Shown here in pieces: positions 42,803 to 51,835 of a DNA stretch of 64,000 bases (position 1 is the first letter of the stretch; every line of letters starts with the position of its first letter). A program made the position numbers and the translations under genes. The stretch spans positions 1,054,001 through 1,118,000 of the forward strand of contig NZ_SOCA01000001.1 in assembly GCF_004364345.1 (NCBI RefSeq), in the 5' to 3' direction. Origin of the DNA: Prosthecobacter fusiformis. GTDB taxonomy: Bacteria; Verrucomicrobiota; Verrucomicrobiia; Verrucomicrobiales; Verrucomicrobiaceae. The notes beneath the pieces were generated by a model. It did not search any database. It saw nothing but the letters and a program-made list of their open reading frames with translations, and was not told the DNA's origin.

Positions 42803-44335
42803 TCAGCGCCGCCACTGGTACATCCAGCGCTCAGAGATCACTTTATCCCCGTCTTTCATTTCACACATCATCTCCAGGAGATTGGTCTTAGGCGGAACAT
42901 CCAGCTTGAAGAAGGCCCGCCAGCCACCTGTTTCGCGGTTATGCATCACGCGCTTGTCCAGAATTTTGGCGTCTCCATTGCTGATCACCACTTCCAGTTC
43001 AGGCACCCAGTCCTGCGGCTTTTTCAGATTCAGCCCGCCTTTGGTGAAATCCACCACATATTCGTGATCCTCCTTTTTCATCACAAACCCGCGTCGGGTG
43101 GAAATGACTTTGCAAAGCAGACCGGGGAGTTGTTCCTCCAGCCAGGCCAGGCGATACTCCACATTGAGTGGCTCTTCAGGTGACTTGGGCAGTTCCGCGG
43201 GTCTCCACATGGCCACAATGTTATCCCAAGTCTCTTCCCCTGTAGAAAGCTCAACAAGGACGACCGAGCCCTTTGTGAATCCTTTGATCGGCTCCACCCA
43301 CACAGCCGGGCGGTTATGATACATGGCTTCCAAGTCCTGGAAATTGTTGAAGTCACGATCCCGCTCACCCAGGCCAAAGCCTTTCAGCTTGTCGGTTTCG
43401 AAAATGCTCAGTCGCAGGTCACGGCTGACATCCAGCGGACGCCAGATAGAGGGACCATCGGCGATCTCAATCTGCAAGCCATCACTGTCATGTACTTCAG
43501 GACGGAAATCGTAAGGCTTGGGATGGCTGTTTTCGCCGAACCAAAACATGCTGGAAAACGGGGCGATGCCCAGCATTTCCACCGGCTGCCGCAGATGCAG
43601 CGTTGCCTTCACCAGCATGTCCGTTGTCTTCCCGGGGGAAGTATCGAACTGATAAGCCCCAGTGATGCTGGGACCATTCAGCAGAGCCAGGATGCGAAAG
43701 TATTTTTCACCGGGCTTAGGCTGCTGAAACCAGAAGTGCGTGAAGTCTGGAAATTCCTCAGGCTTGCCGCCGATGGTATTGACCGCTACACCACGGGCAC
43801 TGATGCCGTAGCCAAGTTCCGTCGTCACCGCACGGTAGTAGCTGGCACCCATGAAGACCATGAATTCAAACCGCTTATCCATCAGCGAATGCGGTGCCAA
43901 AACGCGAAAACCTGCATACCCCTCTGGCTTCTTGAAATTTTCCGGCAGTTTTAGATCTGCGTAGTCAAAGAGTTCGGGATTAAACGGCACGGGCGTGCTG
44001 GCAGCACCGTCCACACGATAGAATTCTACCGGCTTTTTGAACATCCAGCCTGGGTGAAAAAACTGGACGCGGTAAGATTCCTTGTCCTCCGAATAAAGAG
44101 CTTTCTCTTCCCGAAACCGGATCTTCCGGTGGCCGTCGTATTTAAGGGATTCAAAAAATGGATCCAACTGCTGCGAAGGTGCCTCATAGGGTTTCAGCGC
44201 CAACTGGGCAGCCAGCTTCTGCAACGACTCAAAGTCCGTTACATCCGCCAATGTCAAATCAGCGGCATGGGTGGCAAGACAGGCGGCTGTACAAAGAGAC
44301 AGAATCAGGGACCCTGAGGAACGGGGAGCAATCAT
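42803..44335 (-). CDS. opgG: Periplasmic glucan biosynthesis protein OpgG/MdoG
   Basis: A 510-residue periplasmic protein needed for osmoregulated beta-glucan backbone branching. Signal peptide ends near ATHAAD. Family features include KPYEAPSQQLDPFFESLKYD (parts), YDGHRKIRFREEKALY, FHPGWMFKKPVEFY, APFSSMFWFGEN, and SDGLQIEIADG. Length matches E. coli MdoG (about 511). The membrane glucosyltransferase OpgH is not adjacent. Confidence 0.95.
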   Translation of the reverse strand: MIAPRSSGSLILSLCTAACLATHAADLTLADVTDFESLQKLAAQLALKPYEAPSQQLDPFFESLKYDGHRKIRFREEKALYSEDKESYRVQFFHPGWMFKKPVEFYRVDGAASTPVPFNPELFDYADLKLPENFKKPEGYAGFRVLAPHSLMDKRFEFMVFMGASYYRAVTTELGYGISARGVAVNTIGGKPEEFPDFTHFWFQQPKPGEKYFRILALLNGPSITGAYQFDTSPGKTTDMLVKATLHLRQPVEMLGIAPFSSMFWFGENSHPKPYDFRPEVHDSDGLQIEIADGPSIWRPLDVSRDLRLSIFETDKLKGFGLGERDRDFNNFQDLEAMYHNRPAVWVEPIKGFTKGSVVLVELSTGEETWDNIVAMWRPAELPKSPEEPLNVEYRLAWLEEQLPGLLCKVISTRRGFVMKKEDHEYVVDFTKGGLNLKKPQDWVPELEVVISNGDAKILDKRVMHNRETGGWRAFFKLDVPPKTNLLEMMCEMKDGDKVISERWMYQWRR

Positions 44336-44403
44336 AGAGAACGCTGGGGAGCGGCGCTAGAATGCTCTCTGGCTACGAGCAGTCAACAAAGGGATGCAAG
44401 TTA

Positions 44404-45081
44404 TCAATCTTCTACACCTAGACTGGCCTTCAAACGGGCCATCTGGGATTTCAGAAGCTGGATTTCAATTTCCATGCGTTCTTTCCACTCCTGATCCTCA
44501 GTCGAGGGTGGGGACGCCGGAGCAGCCGGAACGATGATCTCCTCCTGCGGTGCGATCCCTCCAGGTTCACCTGTTAAGAGCTGAGCATACAATGCTACCC
44601 GGCGGCCAGGCCCCGCTGGCAGGCAGGCTACCACCGGACCCTCTGGATAACTGATGAGGCCTGTTAGCTCCGCCTCCACACTTTCCAGGTCTGGAAAAGT
44701 CTGCAAGCGGTCCGTGCGCTGGCGCAATTCACCCACCGTCTGGGCTCCGCGCAGCATCAGCACGGCCAGGAGGGCGGTGGCGGGCTTCTCCAGCCGGGGC
44801 AGCTTGCCCTTCAAGTTATGTCGGAATTTTTGCACCCGCGCCCCTGCCACAGTCACCTGGAAGACCCACCCACGGGTTTTCAGGTTTTCCAGCGCACGCT
44901 GTACCGTGGATTCATCCAGGCTCATCACCGGATCCCGGTTGGTGGACTGATTGCAGGCTGAAACCAGGGAATTAAGGGTCAGCGGGTAATAATCCGGGAG
45001 CGTGATCTCTTTTTCGACCAGACAGCCGAGGATGCGAGCCTCGACAGGCGTGAGTTGGGGAGGAGTGGCGGTTGTTTCCAT
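44404..45081 (-). CDS. DUF480 protein, YceH-like
   Basis: A 225-residue member of DUF480. The N-terminal part is a duplicated winged-helix region: LTPVEARILGCLVEKEITLPDYYPLTLN (key part LGCLVEKEITLPDYYPL), SACNQSTNRDPVMSLDE and LMLRGAQTVGELRQRTDRL. The C-terminal part is a helical stretch (LLKSQMARLKASLG). I use the ATG at 45081; the frame runs further upstream without family similarity. Function is unestablished; possibly nucleic-acid binding. Confidence 0.92.
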   Translation of the reverse strand: METTATPPQLTPVEARILGCLVEKEITLPDYYPLTLNSLVSACNQSTNRDPVMSLDESTVQRALENLKTRGWVFQVTVAGARVQKFRHNLKGKLPRLEKPATALLAVLMLRGAQTVGELRQRTDRLQTFPDLESVEAELTGLISYPEGPVVACLPAGPGRRVALYAQLLTGEPGGIAPQEEIIVPAAPASPPSTEDQEWKERMEIEIQLLKSQMARLKASLGVED

Positions 45082-45245
45082 GTCATATCCTGGCCCGCGA
45101 TTCCATCCCCTGCAAGACTCCGGGCGATTCTCTCCCTCGTAACGAAACGAATTTCCCTTTGCACCAGGGCGGCGTATCCCGCATACATCCTCCCCCTCAC
45201 ATCTAACCAGCAAACCCCGGTTCGATTCTCAAGGAGCCCAACCCT

Positions 45246-45539
45246 ATGCCTACCTACGAATACGAATGCCAGACTTGTGGCCATCAATTCGAAACACGCC
45301 AGTCCATGAAGGACCCACATTTGACGGATTGCCCCGTCGAAGCATGCGCGGGTCCGGTGAAACGCAAAATCGGCCTCGGTTCCGGCCTGATTTTCAAAGG
45401 CAGTGGTTTTTACATCACCGACTACCGCAGTGACTCCTACAAGGCCGCCGCGAAAAAGGATTCCGCTGCCTCCAGTACTTCCAGCACCCCGGCAGCAGCC
45501 CCCAGCACCCCTGCCCCGCCGAAACCTTCAGGAGCGTAA
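45246..45539 (+). CDS. FmdB-type zinc-ribbon protein
   Basis: A 97-residue protein with the FmdB zinc ribbon: MPTYEYECQTCGHQFE (first CxxC), DCPVEACAGPVKRKIG (second pair), and GSGFYITDYRS. The remainder is an Ala/Ser/Pro-rich tail (SSTSSTPAAAPSTPAPP). Often annotated as a putative regulatory protein; function is unknown. Zinc binding is the only secure prediction. It is divergent from yceH. Confidence 0.9.
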   Translation: MPTYEYECQTCGHQFETRQSMKDPHLTDCPVEACAGPVKRKIGLGSGLIFKGSGFYITDYRSDSYKAAAKKDSAASSTSSTPAAAPSTPAPPKPSGA

Positions 45540-45545
45540 GCCCCC

Positions 45546-46031
45546 TCAGGGCCATTCGATTTCATTCGTCAGCATCGAATCATCATCGAAGAGAAATCTG
45601 CCGATGAAGTCCTTCTTTTCGATGAGCAGTTCCGCGAGCCAAAAGCGGTCATCCGCCCACATTTCCTCAAAAGGCAGCGCATGGAGTGACGTCCACAGCG
45701 GCACCGCCTCCGGTGTCTCAATGGCCTCCCCTTGCCATTCCGTGGCCCGGTAAACATCCACATGGAGGGCCAGCCCGTCCACAAACTGGAACCATAGTTC
45801 CCCGTGCTTGACGGGATTGAGGGCCGTAACGCCGAGTTCCTCCTGGGTTTCCCGGATGGCGCACTCAATGGAAGTTTCCCCAGGATCCATTTTTCCCCCT
45901 GGCCCATTGATTTTACCTGCGCCCAGACCCCTCTTTTTGCGAATGAGGAGCACTTGTTCCCTGGCCTCATCCACGATGAACATGAGGGTGGCGCGGATGC
46001 CAGGTTGCCAGTGGGTCCAGTCAGGGGTCAT
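45546..46031 (-). CDS. NUDIX hydrolase, MTH1/MutT-like
   Basis: A 161-residue NUDIX enzyme with the box starting GGKMDPGETSIECAIRE and ending TQEELGV, matching G-x5-E-x7-REUxEExGU. KINGPGGKMDPG and LWFQFVDGLALHVDVYRA resemble oxidised purine triphosphatases of the MTH1 kind, which sanitise the nucleotide pool. I choose the ATG at 46031 (MTPDWTHWQPG); the frame extends to 46097, overlapping the upstream mutarotase by 4 bp, so 46097 is a real alternative. Confidence 0.9.
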   Translation of the reverse strand: MTPDWTHWQPGIRATLMFIVDEAREQVLLIRKKRGLGAGKINGPGGKMDPGETSIECAIRETQEELGVTALNPVKHGELWFQFVDGLALHVDVYRATEWQGEAIETPEAVPLWTSLHALPFEEMWADDRFWLAELLIEKKDFIGRFLFDDDSMLTNEIEWP

Positions 46032-46093
46032 AAGGGAGCGCGGAGGATGGCATGCTGCGGACAGAATGCCACCCTGGATGTCCTGGGCGGATA

Positions 46094-46954
46094 TCAAAGA
46101 CTGATCACGGTCTGGAGCGTATTTGCGGCACCGGGTGCAATGCGAACAACCGCCTCACCAGCATTTGCGGCTTCGACACAAAGAAACTGAAGGTAGGCCT
46201 CATCTGGCAGGTCCCCTAACCGTTTGGATTTTTCGATCCAGGGATTCCACACCACCGTCGTCTGACTCCCAGCTTTTTCGATGCTCAGCGTACGGCCCAG
46301 TGCAGGGTCTTCCACCTTCACAGTGCCTGTGCTGACGTATTGGCGGTCCACTTCACGGTCAAATGTGATGTCCCCCGTCTGATGCCGCATCGTCCGCTCA
46401 CCGACGGTGTCCAGGTACTCCGCGTCTGCGAGTCCCTTCACGGTCACTTGGCCGATATCTCCCACCGTGAGGTAAGTATGCAACGCGTCCGCCACCAGAA
46501 GCTCCGTTCCGCTTTTGTTGATGGTTTGAAGAGAAACATCCAGCTTGGCTCCCAGAATCACGGTCACATGAGCTTCGAATTCATGCGGCCAGAGTTCATG
46601 CGTGCTCGGATCGCTGCAAAGGACAAAGGACATCTTCACCCCTTCCTCAGATTCGCTGGCTTCCATCAGCTTCCAGGGACGCGTGCGCGCAAAGCCATGC
46701 ATTGGCTTGCTCTCATCGGAAGGATGCGGGCCGAACCAAGGCCAGCAGACCGGAATGCCCCCACGGATGGGTTTTCCCGGCTCCAACAAGGCCTGTGGGC
46801 TGAGGTAAAGCACCGGGGAATGACCGGACGGTGCCCACTCCATCACGTGCGCACCATGGAGGGCGATACGGGCCGTACAGGCGGGGTGTTGAATCACAAA
46901 GACCGGATAATCCGGAATAGCTTCCGAAAGGATGATGGAGGCAGGGAGCGACAT
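46094..46954 (-). CDS. D-hexose-6-phosphate mutarotase (YeaD-like)
   Basis: A 286-residue aldose-epimerase-fold protein that interconverts anomers of glucose-6-phosphate. Landmarks are LHGAHVMEWAP, FEPGKP-like LEPGKPIRGGIPVCWPWFGPH (key part RGGIPVCWPWFG), the His in MHGFARTRPWKL, LHTYLTVGD and VVWNPWIEKS. Length is normal. It lies 10 bp after the mtnP gene and just before the NUDIX gene, so the three likely share a transcript. Confidence 0.92.
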   Translation of the reverse strand: MSLPASIILSEAIPDYPVFVIQHPACTARIALHGAHVMEWAPSGHSPVLYLSPQALLEPGKPIRGGIPVCWPWFGPHPSDESKPMHGFARTRPWKLMEASESEEGVKMSFVLCSDPSTHELWPHEFEAHVTVILGAKLDVSLQTINKSGTELLVADALHTYLTVGDIGQVTVKGLADAEYLDTVGERTMRHQTGDITFDREVDRQYVSTGTVKVEDPALGRTLSIEKAGSQTTVVWNPWIEKSKRLGDLPDEAYLQFLCVEAANAGEAVVRIAPGAANTLQTVISL

Positions 46955-46964
46955 AAGGGGCAGT

Positions 46965-47837
46965 TTAAATGAAACGTTGAAGAAGCGGCTTCAGGCTTTG
47001 GACGATTTTCTCTGGCCACAGCTTGCGGTCAGTCATGATGGCACCATCCAGTGCCCGATGCTCGGGCCATTTAGGTTCCAGGGGAATACGTGGGATGACT
47101 TTCGCAATGATTGCCTTGGCCATCGCCGCATTGGCGGAGACATGGGCCATCACCGCATCGGCAGTGACATGAGCTTCATCCGTTTTCCAGCAGTCGTAGT
47201 CAGTGATCATGGCCAGGGTGGCCAGAGAGATCTCAGCCTCGCGGGCCAGCTTGGCTTCCGGCAGGTTGGTCATGCCGATGACATCGAAGCCGAGCTGCCG
47301 GTTGGCATTGGACTCTGCCCGAGTAGAAAAAGCCGGCCCATCCATGTTCACATACGTGCCGCCATTGTGCACCGTGGCACCAGCTGCCCGCGCCTCCTGG
47401 GCCAGCAGATTGCGTAAACCCGCGCTGATGGGATCCGCAAAAGCCACATGTGCAACCAACCCACGACCAAAAAAAGTATGGTGCTCGCGGCGGCTGGTAC
47501 GATCATAAAACTGGTCCGGCAGCAGCACGTCACGGGGTTTATACTCCTCCTTGAGACTGCCCACGGCCGTCACAGCGATGATCCAGCGCACATTCAGGGA
47601 GCGCATGGCCCAGATGTTCGCCCGGTGGTTGAGCTCCGTCGGGAGTATGCGGTGGCCTTTGGCATGGCGCGGCAGGAAATAGACCCGGCGACCAGCAAAG
47701 GTGCCGCTGACGATTTTGTCCGAAGGGGTGCCGTAGGGAGTAATGACCTCGATTTCCCGGCATCCTTCGAACCCATCGAAATCATATAGGCCGGAGCCGC
47801 CAATGATGCCGATTGCTGGGGTAAAGGGATCTGACAT
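46965..47837 (-). CDS. mtnP: S-methyl-5'-thioadenosine phosphorylase
   Basis: A 290-residue purine-nucleoside-phosphorylase-type enzyme that splits methylthioadenosine with phosphate in methionine salvage. AIGIIGGSGLYDF at the N-terminus, FLPRHAKGHRILPTELNHRAN, YVNMDGPAFSTRAESN and ITDYDCWKTDEAHVT are diagnostic. I use the ATG at 47837; the frame runs upstream into the divergent DUF2721 gene. Methionine salvage partners are not in the window. Confidence 0.94.
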   Translation of the reverse strand: MSDPFTPAIGIIGGSGLYDFDGFEGCREIEVITPYGTPSDKIVSGTFAGRRVYFLPRHAKGHRILPTELNHRANIWAMRSLNVRWIIAVTAVGSLKEEYKPRDVLLPDQFYDRTSRREHHTFFGRGLVAHVAFADPISAGLRNLLAQEARAAGATVHNGGTYVNMDGPAFSTRAESNANRQLGFDVIGMTNLPEAKLAREAEISLATLAMITDYDCWKTDEAHVTADAVMAHVSANAAMAKAIIAKVIPRIPLEPKWPEHRALDGAIMTDRKLWPEKIVQSLKPLLQRFI

Positions 47838-47931
47838 GCCTGTTATCATAGGGTTTAGGGAGACTGGGTTCAAGGACACGCCAAGGAAAAGACTTCGTTT
47901 CCTTGCTCCTTCGCCTGCTTTAGTATGGAGA

Positions 47932-48336
47932 ATGACGCTGTCCGAGATCCCTATTTCCACCCCGTCGCTTCTGTTTCCGGCCATTTCGCTGCTCATGCTG
48001 GCCTATACCAACCGCTTCCTGGCCCTGGCGACCATCATCCGCAATCTCCACGCTTCCTGGCGTGAGAACCACGACCCTCTGCTGGAAGCCCAGATCAGCA
48101 ATCTGCGCCGTCGCATCGTCCTCATCCGCAACATGCAGACCGCTGGCGTCGTCAGCCTCATCGCCTGCACCATCAGCATGGTGTTCCTGTTTTTTAGCCA
48201 TCAGCTTGGCGGACAGGTGTTCTTCTTCATCAGCCTGATTTTCATGATTGTCTCCCTCAGTCTCACTTTAAACGAAGTGGTCATTTCTGGACGGGCGTTG
48301 GATATGCAGTTGAGTGATATGGAGCCAAAGGCGTGA
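47932..48336 (+). CDS. DUF2721 membrane protein
   Basis: A 134-residue inner-membrane protein with three hydrophobic segments: STPSLLFPAISLLMLAYTNR, VSLIACTISMVFLFF, and VFFFISLIFMIVSLSLTL. RFLALATIIRNL and QISNLRRRIVLIRNMQ between the first two are typical of DUF2721. Function is unknown. It is divergent from mtnP, with 94 bp between starts. Confidence 0.85.
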   Translation: MTLSEIPISTPSLLFPAISLLMLAYTNRFLALATIIRNLHASWRENHDPLLEAQISNLRRRIVLIRNMQTAGVVSLIACTISMVFLFFSHQLGGQVFFFISLIFMIVSLSLTLNEVVISGRALDMQLSDMEPKA

Positions 48337-48365
48337 AAGGTGAATATTGGATTTTTCACCTATGC

Positions 48366-48383
48366 AATCATTCCGGAATGATT
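48366..48383. promoter_or_regulatory. Perfect 18-bp palindrome upstream of the DUF3592-like gene
   Basis: AATCATTCCGGAATGATT is fully symmetric, 55 bp before the ATG at 48439. A second hairpin (AGGTGAA/TTCACCT, 48338-48361) follows directly after the DUF2721 stop and may help terminate it. The palindrome could be an operator for the downstream gene. Confidence 0.45.
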
Positions 48384-48438
48384 ATTCGGCTTGATATCAA
48401 AACGGCGTCTGGATAAAAACGCCCCTCATTCCAAAAAT

Positions 48439-48900
48439 ATGATTCAGAAATCCACCCAGGCCAAAATCGTTGCCGTTGTCCTTGTCATCGCGGGTCCCCT
48501 CATTGCCTATCAGGGTTACCAGGACGGTCAACGCCTGGATAAAATCGAAAAAGAAGGCATCACGGTGGATGGAAACATCAACGGCGGTGAGTCGAAGCGC
48601 TCTGGCAAACGTTCCCGCAGTTATAATTTCAACGCCACCTTCACTCCTCAGGGCGGTTCTCCGGTGACAAAAGATTTCCAGGTCACCTCCAGTTTCTTTT
48701 CTTCACGCACCAGCGAGGACTCCATCACAGATCCTGCCATCCAGGTCCGCTACCTCGCCGCTGATGTTGAGAATAGCGCCATCATCGTCGGTGGCTCCAA
48801 GGACATGAAGATCAATGTGAAGATCGGCATCGGTACCTTGGTCGTCGGCCTCGGCATCTTCCTTTATTTCCTCATTCGCAAAAGCTCGGTGGCAGGCTAA
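48439..48900 (+). CDS. DUF3592-like membrane protein
   Basis: A 153-residue protein with an N-terminal helix (KIVAVVLVIAGPLIAYQGYQ), a strand-rich middle (YNFNATFTPQGGSPVTKDF; VRYLAADVENSAII) and a C-terminal helix (IGTLVVGLGIFLYFLIRK). This is the layout of DUF3592 proteins, whose role is unknown. Both ends are membrane-embedded, with the middle outside or inside as a small beta domain. Its stop overlaps the convergent SNF2 gene by 4 bp. Confidence 0.72.
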   Translation: MIQKSTQAKIVAVVLVIAGPLIAYQGYQDGQRLDKIEKEGITVDGNINGGESKRSGKRSRSYNFNATFTPQGGSPVTKDFQVTSSFFSSRTSEDSITDPAIQVRYLAADVENSAIIVGGSKDMKINVKIGIGTLVVGLGIFLYFLIRKSSVAG

Positions 48901-51608
48901 CCCAGCGCCGCGTTCACATCCAGCGAAACAAAGTGCAGCAGTTCCTCCGTGCTCATTTCGGTGAGAAGGGACTCTGCACTGCCCTCTTGGGAAAGCAGCG
49001 CGTCTGAAAGGGCGGTCTTCTTTTCCAGGAGGGCATCAATGCGCTGTTCAATGGTGCCCTGGCAGATGAACTTGTGCACCAGCACATTCTTCTTCTGGCC
49101 GATGCGGAAGGCACGGTCTGTGGCTTGGTTTTCAATCGCCGGATTCCACCAGCGGTCGAAGTGAATGACATGGCTCGCCGCCGTGAGCGTGAGTCCCGTG
49201 CCCCCGGCCTTGACACTGATGACCATGAACGGCGGTCCATCCGGCTGCTGAAAGGCGTCCACCAATTGAGGACGCTTTTTCACGGGCGTACCTCCATGTA
49301 AAACCAACCCTTCCCGGCCAAACACCCGCGCCAGGAAACGGGCCAGCGGATCACAGGTTTCCTGAAACTGAGTGAACACCAGCACCCGCTCCCGACGCTC
49401 CGCGATCTGGCTGCAAATTTCCGCCAGCCGATTAAATTTGCCGCTGTCCTCCCCTCCCCAGACCCCGTCACCATTCCAGTGACTGGGATGATTGCAGACC
49501 TGTTTAAACTGAATCAGGAAACTGAGCACCAACCCTTGTCGGCGGATGGGATCCATCGTGGCATCCGCCATCAGTTTGGCCATCTGGTCCACCAGCTTCG
49601 CATAAATAGTGGTCTGCCTTTTGGTTAGGCCACACCAAGCCTTCACCTCCGTCTTTTCCGGCAAGTCAGTGATGACGGATTTGTCCGTCTTCATTCGCCG
49701 CAGGATGTACGGCTGCACCAGACGACGCAGCGGAGCGTATCCGTCACGGCCTGTGGCGCACTGTTTCACCACCTGGGCAAAAACGGAAGCCGGGCCTAAC
49801 AATCCCGGATTGAGGAAATCGAAGAGACTCCAAAGATCCCCTGGCCGATTCTCGATCGGCGTGCCCGTGAGCGCGATGCGGCATGGAGCCTGCAGACGTT
49901 TCACCGCCTGCGTGCTGCCACTCGCAGGATTCTTGATGGCCTGGGCCTCATCCAAAATAACGAGGCTCCAGGGATGCATCTGCCAGCTCTCTGTTCGCTG
50001 TAAAAAAGTATAGGTGGTCAGCATCACATCGCAGCCTTTGAGCATAGCCGCAGGAGACCTCACCAGACGGTCCAGATCTTGACGCTCCATCACCGACGGA
50101 TGCGCCACCCGCAGTTTCAAATCCGGCGCAAATTTCGCGACTTCTCCCTGCCAGTTTCCCACCAGCGATGCAGGCACCACCAGCAAAGCCGGTTCCTTCA
50201 CCTGCCCTTGTCGCAACAGCAGCAGCGCGATCACCTGCAATGTTTTACCCAGGCCCATGTCATCCGCCAGACACGCCCCTAACCCCAAGCGTGTCATGAA
50301 ATGCAGCCAAGCCAGACCTTTCTGCTGATACGGCCGCAGCGTCGCACGCAGGTTCGCCGGAGGCTCCACCTGGGCAGGATCCAGCATCTTTTCCAGCACC
50401 TCCGCCAGGCCCTTCCCCGCCACGATGTCCGACCAATCATAGAGCGTCTCCGCATCGGCAGCCTCCTCAGCCGTGGCCTTCGGCACATACCGCGCCAGCA
50501 GCCGCATCCCATCCAGAAAGCCGATCAGCCCCTCCCCCACCGCATTCTGCACCCGCGTCCAATGCTCGATCACCTGCTGCAGCTTCGCCCCCTGCACCTC
50601 CACCCACTGACCGCGCAGTGAAACCAGACCCGTTTCAGCACTCAGCAGCTTTTCCCATTCCGCCTCCGTCAGCGGACTGCCCTGCAGCGCCTTATCCACT
50701 CGGAAAGAAAGCATTCCCCCCGCATGCAGCCCGCCGCCCTCTTGCGGAGCATCAATGGTCACCTGCACCGTCGGTCGCGTCCCCTTCCCCTCACGCCACC
50801 AGTTAGGCAGCTTCACCACGATGCCACTTTCCTGGAAAAGATGGCTGTCACGCAGCCAGCGGTAGGCCTCCTGAGGATCCAGCGCCAGTGGTTGAAACAG
50901 CCGCCGCGTTTCCAGCCACTCCCTCAGCAGCGCACTCTGCGCCGCCGCCGTGCGCACCGGCTCCAGCAGCGCCTGCATCGCCGCCTGGTCCTTCTGCCCG
51001 GAATACATCTGCAAAGCCCGCGCCAAAGGGAGATGCTGCACCTGACCACTGGCGCTCAGCTTCTCCGTAAAAGTCGCCAAAAACGCAAAAGGCCTCTGCG
51101 GGTCCGTCTTGTTTTCCGCCAGGTGAAACGTCACCCGCCCCACCACATGCCATGCCGGATTCGCCTCCTTCAGCCAACCTTCCAGCCCCCCAGCATGCCC
51201 CGCCATCTTTTGCGCCACATACCCCGCCATCCCCAGCCACCACTGCTCCAGCATCTCAGGCGAAAGAGACTCCACGCCAGGAAAAGGCGGCACCTTGGCC
51301 ATCATTCCCCGCCGCTGCTCCACCTCCGGCACCGGCATCATCCGGACATCCTTCGTCTGGCAGAGTCGAGTCAGAAAAAGCTGGGCCCAACTGCGTAGCC
51401 ACCGCCAGGGCATCTCCACTTCCGCCAGCAAAAGCCCCGTCCCCAGCCCAATCAAAAGCGCCCCCGGCCCTTCCCGGCTCAGCGCCAAAATCTGCCTCTC
51501 CTCCCCAGTCACCGCCTCCCCCTCCGTGAGGAGAAGACCATCTGGAGTCAGCACTGGTTGCAGCATGCCGCCTAGTGCCTGAAAAAAGATCTGCGGGCAA
51601 GCAAGCAC
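48897..51608 (-). CDS. SNF2-family DNA-dependent ATPase/helicase
   Basis: A 903-residue Snf2/Rad54-like translocase. Motif I is DDMGLGKTLQVIALLLL (about 450), motif II DEAQAIKN (about 552), motif III LTGTPIENRPGDLWSLFDFL (key part TGTPIENRPGDLWS), then VFTQFQ, VISVKAGGTGLTLTAAS, WWNPAIENQATDRAFRIGQ. The N-terminal 400 residues are divergent and may bind partners or nucleic acid. Start is GTG at 51608, with an ATG at 51566 as an alternative. Bacterial members have roles in transcription or repair; the exact role is not predictable. Confidence 0.93.
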   Translation of the reverse strand: MLACPQIFFQALGGMLQPVLTPDGLLLTEGEAVTGEERQILALSREGPGALLIGLGTGLLLAEVEMPWRWLRSWAQLFLTRLCQTKDVRMMPVPEVEQRRGMMAKVPPFPGVESLSPEMLEQWWLGMAGYVAQKMAGHAGGLEGWLKEANPAWHVVGRVTFHLAENKTDPQRPFAFLATFTEKLSASGQVQHLPLARALQMYSGQKDQAAMQALLEPVRTAAAQSALLREWLETRRLFQPLALDPQEAYRWLRDSHLFQESGIVVKLPNWWREGKGTRPTVQVTIDAPQEGGGLHAGGMLSFRVDKALQGSPLTEAEWEKLLSAETGLVSLRGQWVEVQGAKLQQVIEHWTRVQNAVGEGLIGFLDGMRLLARYVPKATAEEAADAETLYDWSDIVAGKGLAEVLEKMLDPAQVEPPANLRATLRPYQQKGLAWLHFMTRLGLGACLADDMGLGKTLQVIALLLLRQGQVKEPALLVVPASLVGNWQGEVAKFAPDLKLRVAHPSVMERQDLDRLVRSPAAMLKGCDVMLTTYTFLQRTESWQMHPWSLVILDEAQAIKNPASGSTQAVKRLQAPCRIALTGTPIENRPGDLWSLFDFLNPGLLGPASVFAQVVKQCATGRDGYAPLRRLVQPYILRRMKTDKSVITDLPEKTEVKAWCGLTKRQTTIYAKLVDQMAKLMADATMDPIRRQGLVLSFLIQFKQVCNHPSHWNGDGVWGGEDSGKFNRLAEICSQIAERRERVLVFTQFQETCDPLARFLARVFGREGLVLHGGTPVKKRPQLVDAFQQPDGPPFMVISVKAGGTGLTLTAASHVIHFDRWWNPAIENQATDRAFRIGQKKNVLVHKFICQGTIEQRIDALLEKKTALSDALLSQEGSAESLLTEMSTEELLHFVSLDVNAALG

Positions 51609-51701
51609 GTAACTCCATTTTTTCCAAATTCCGTCCTATTCCCTCAATCATCAGTGCTCCAGCTCTGAGACTGAAACACGGATCCTATGACCAGGAATTT
51701 T

Positions 51702-51760
51702 GTCAAAAAGATGCTGGGTAAAAAATGAACTCATGATCTTTTACCAACCATCTTTTTGAC
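51702..51760. repeat. Long imperfect inverted repeat upstream of argG
   Basis: Left arm 51702-51723 (begins GTCAAAAAGATG) and right arm 51739-51760 (ends CATCTTTTTGAC) are complementary over 22 bases with two mismatches, separated by 15 bases. It lies in the divergent gap between the SNF2 gene and argG. It may be an operator, a hairpin in the argG leader, or a remnant of a small mobile repeat. There is no T-tract. Confidence 0.7.
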
Positions 51761-51835
51761 ACTCCCCCCGCCCCCTCTTCTCTCCATTCGACATTCCCGC
51801 CGGACCGCTTATCCTCCGCGCTCCTTTCCCCACAC

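Noticed and set aside
45140-45235. GGTTCGATTCT, like a tRNA T-loop
   Set aside because: No matching acceptor, D or anticodon stems could be drawn around it, and it lies just before the FmdB gene start.
50724-51398. Plus-strand open frame rich in His, Arg and Pro
   Set aside because: Antisense to the SNF2 gene; low-complexity composition is typical of a shadow frame.
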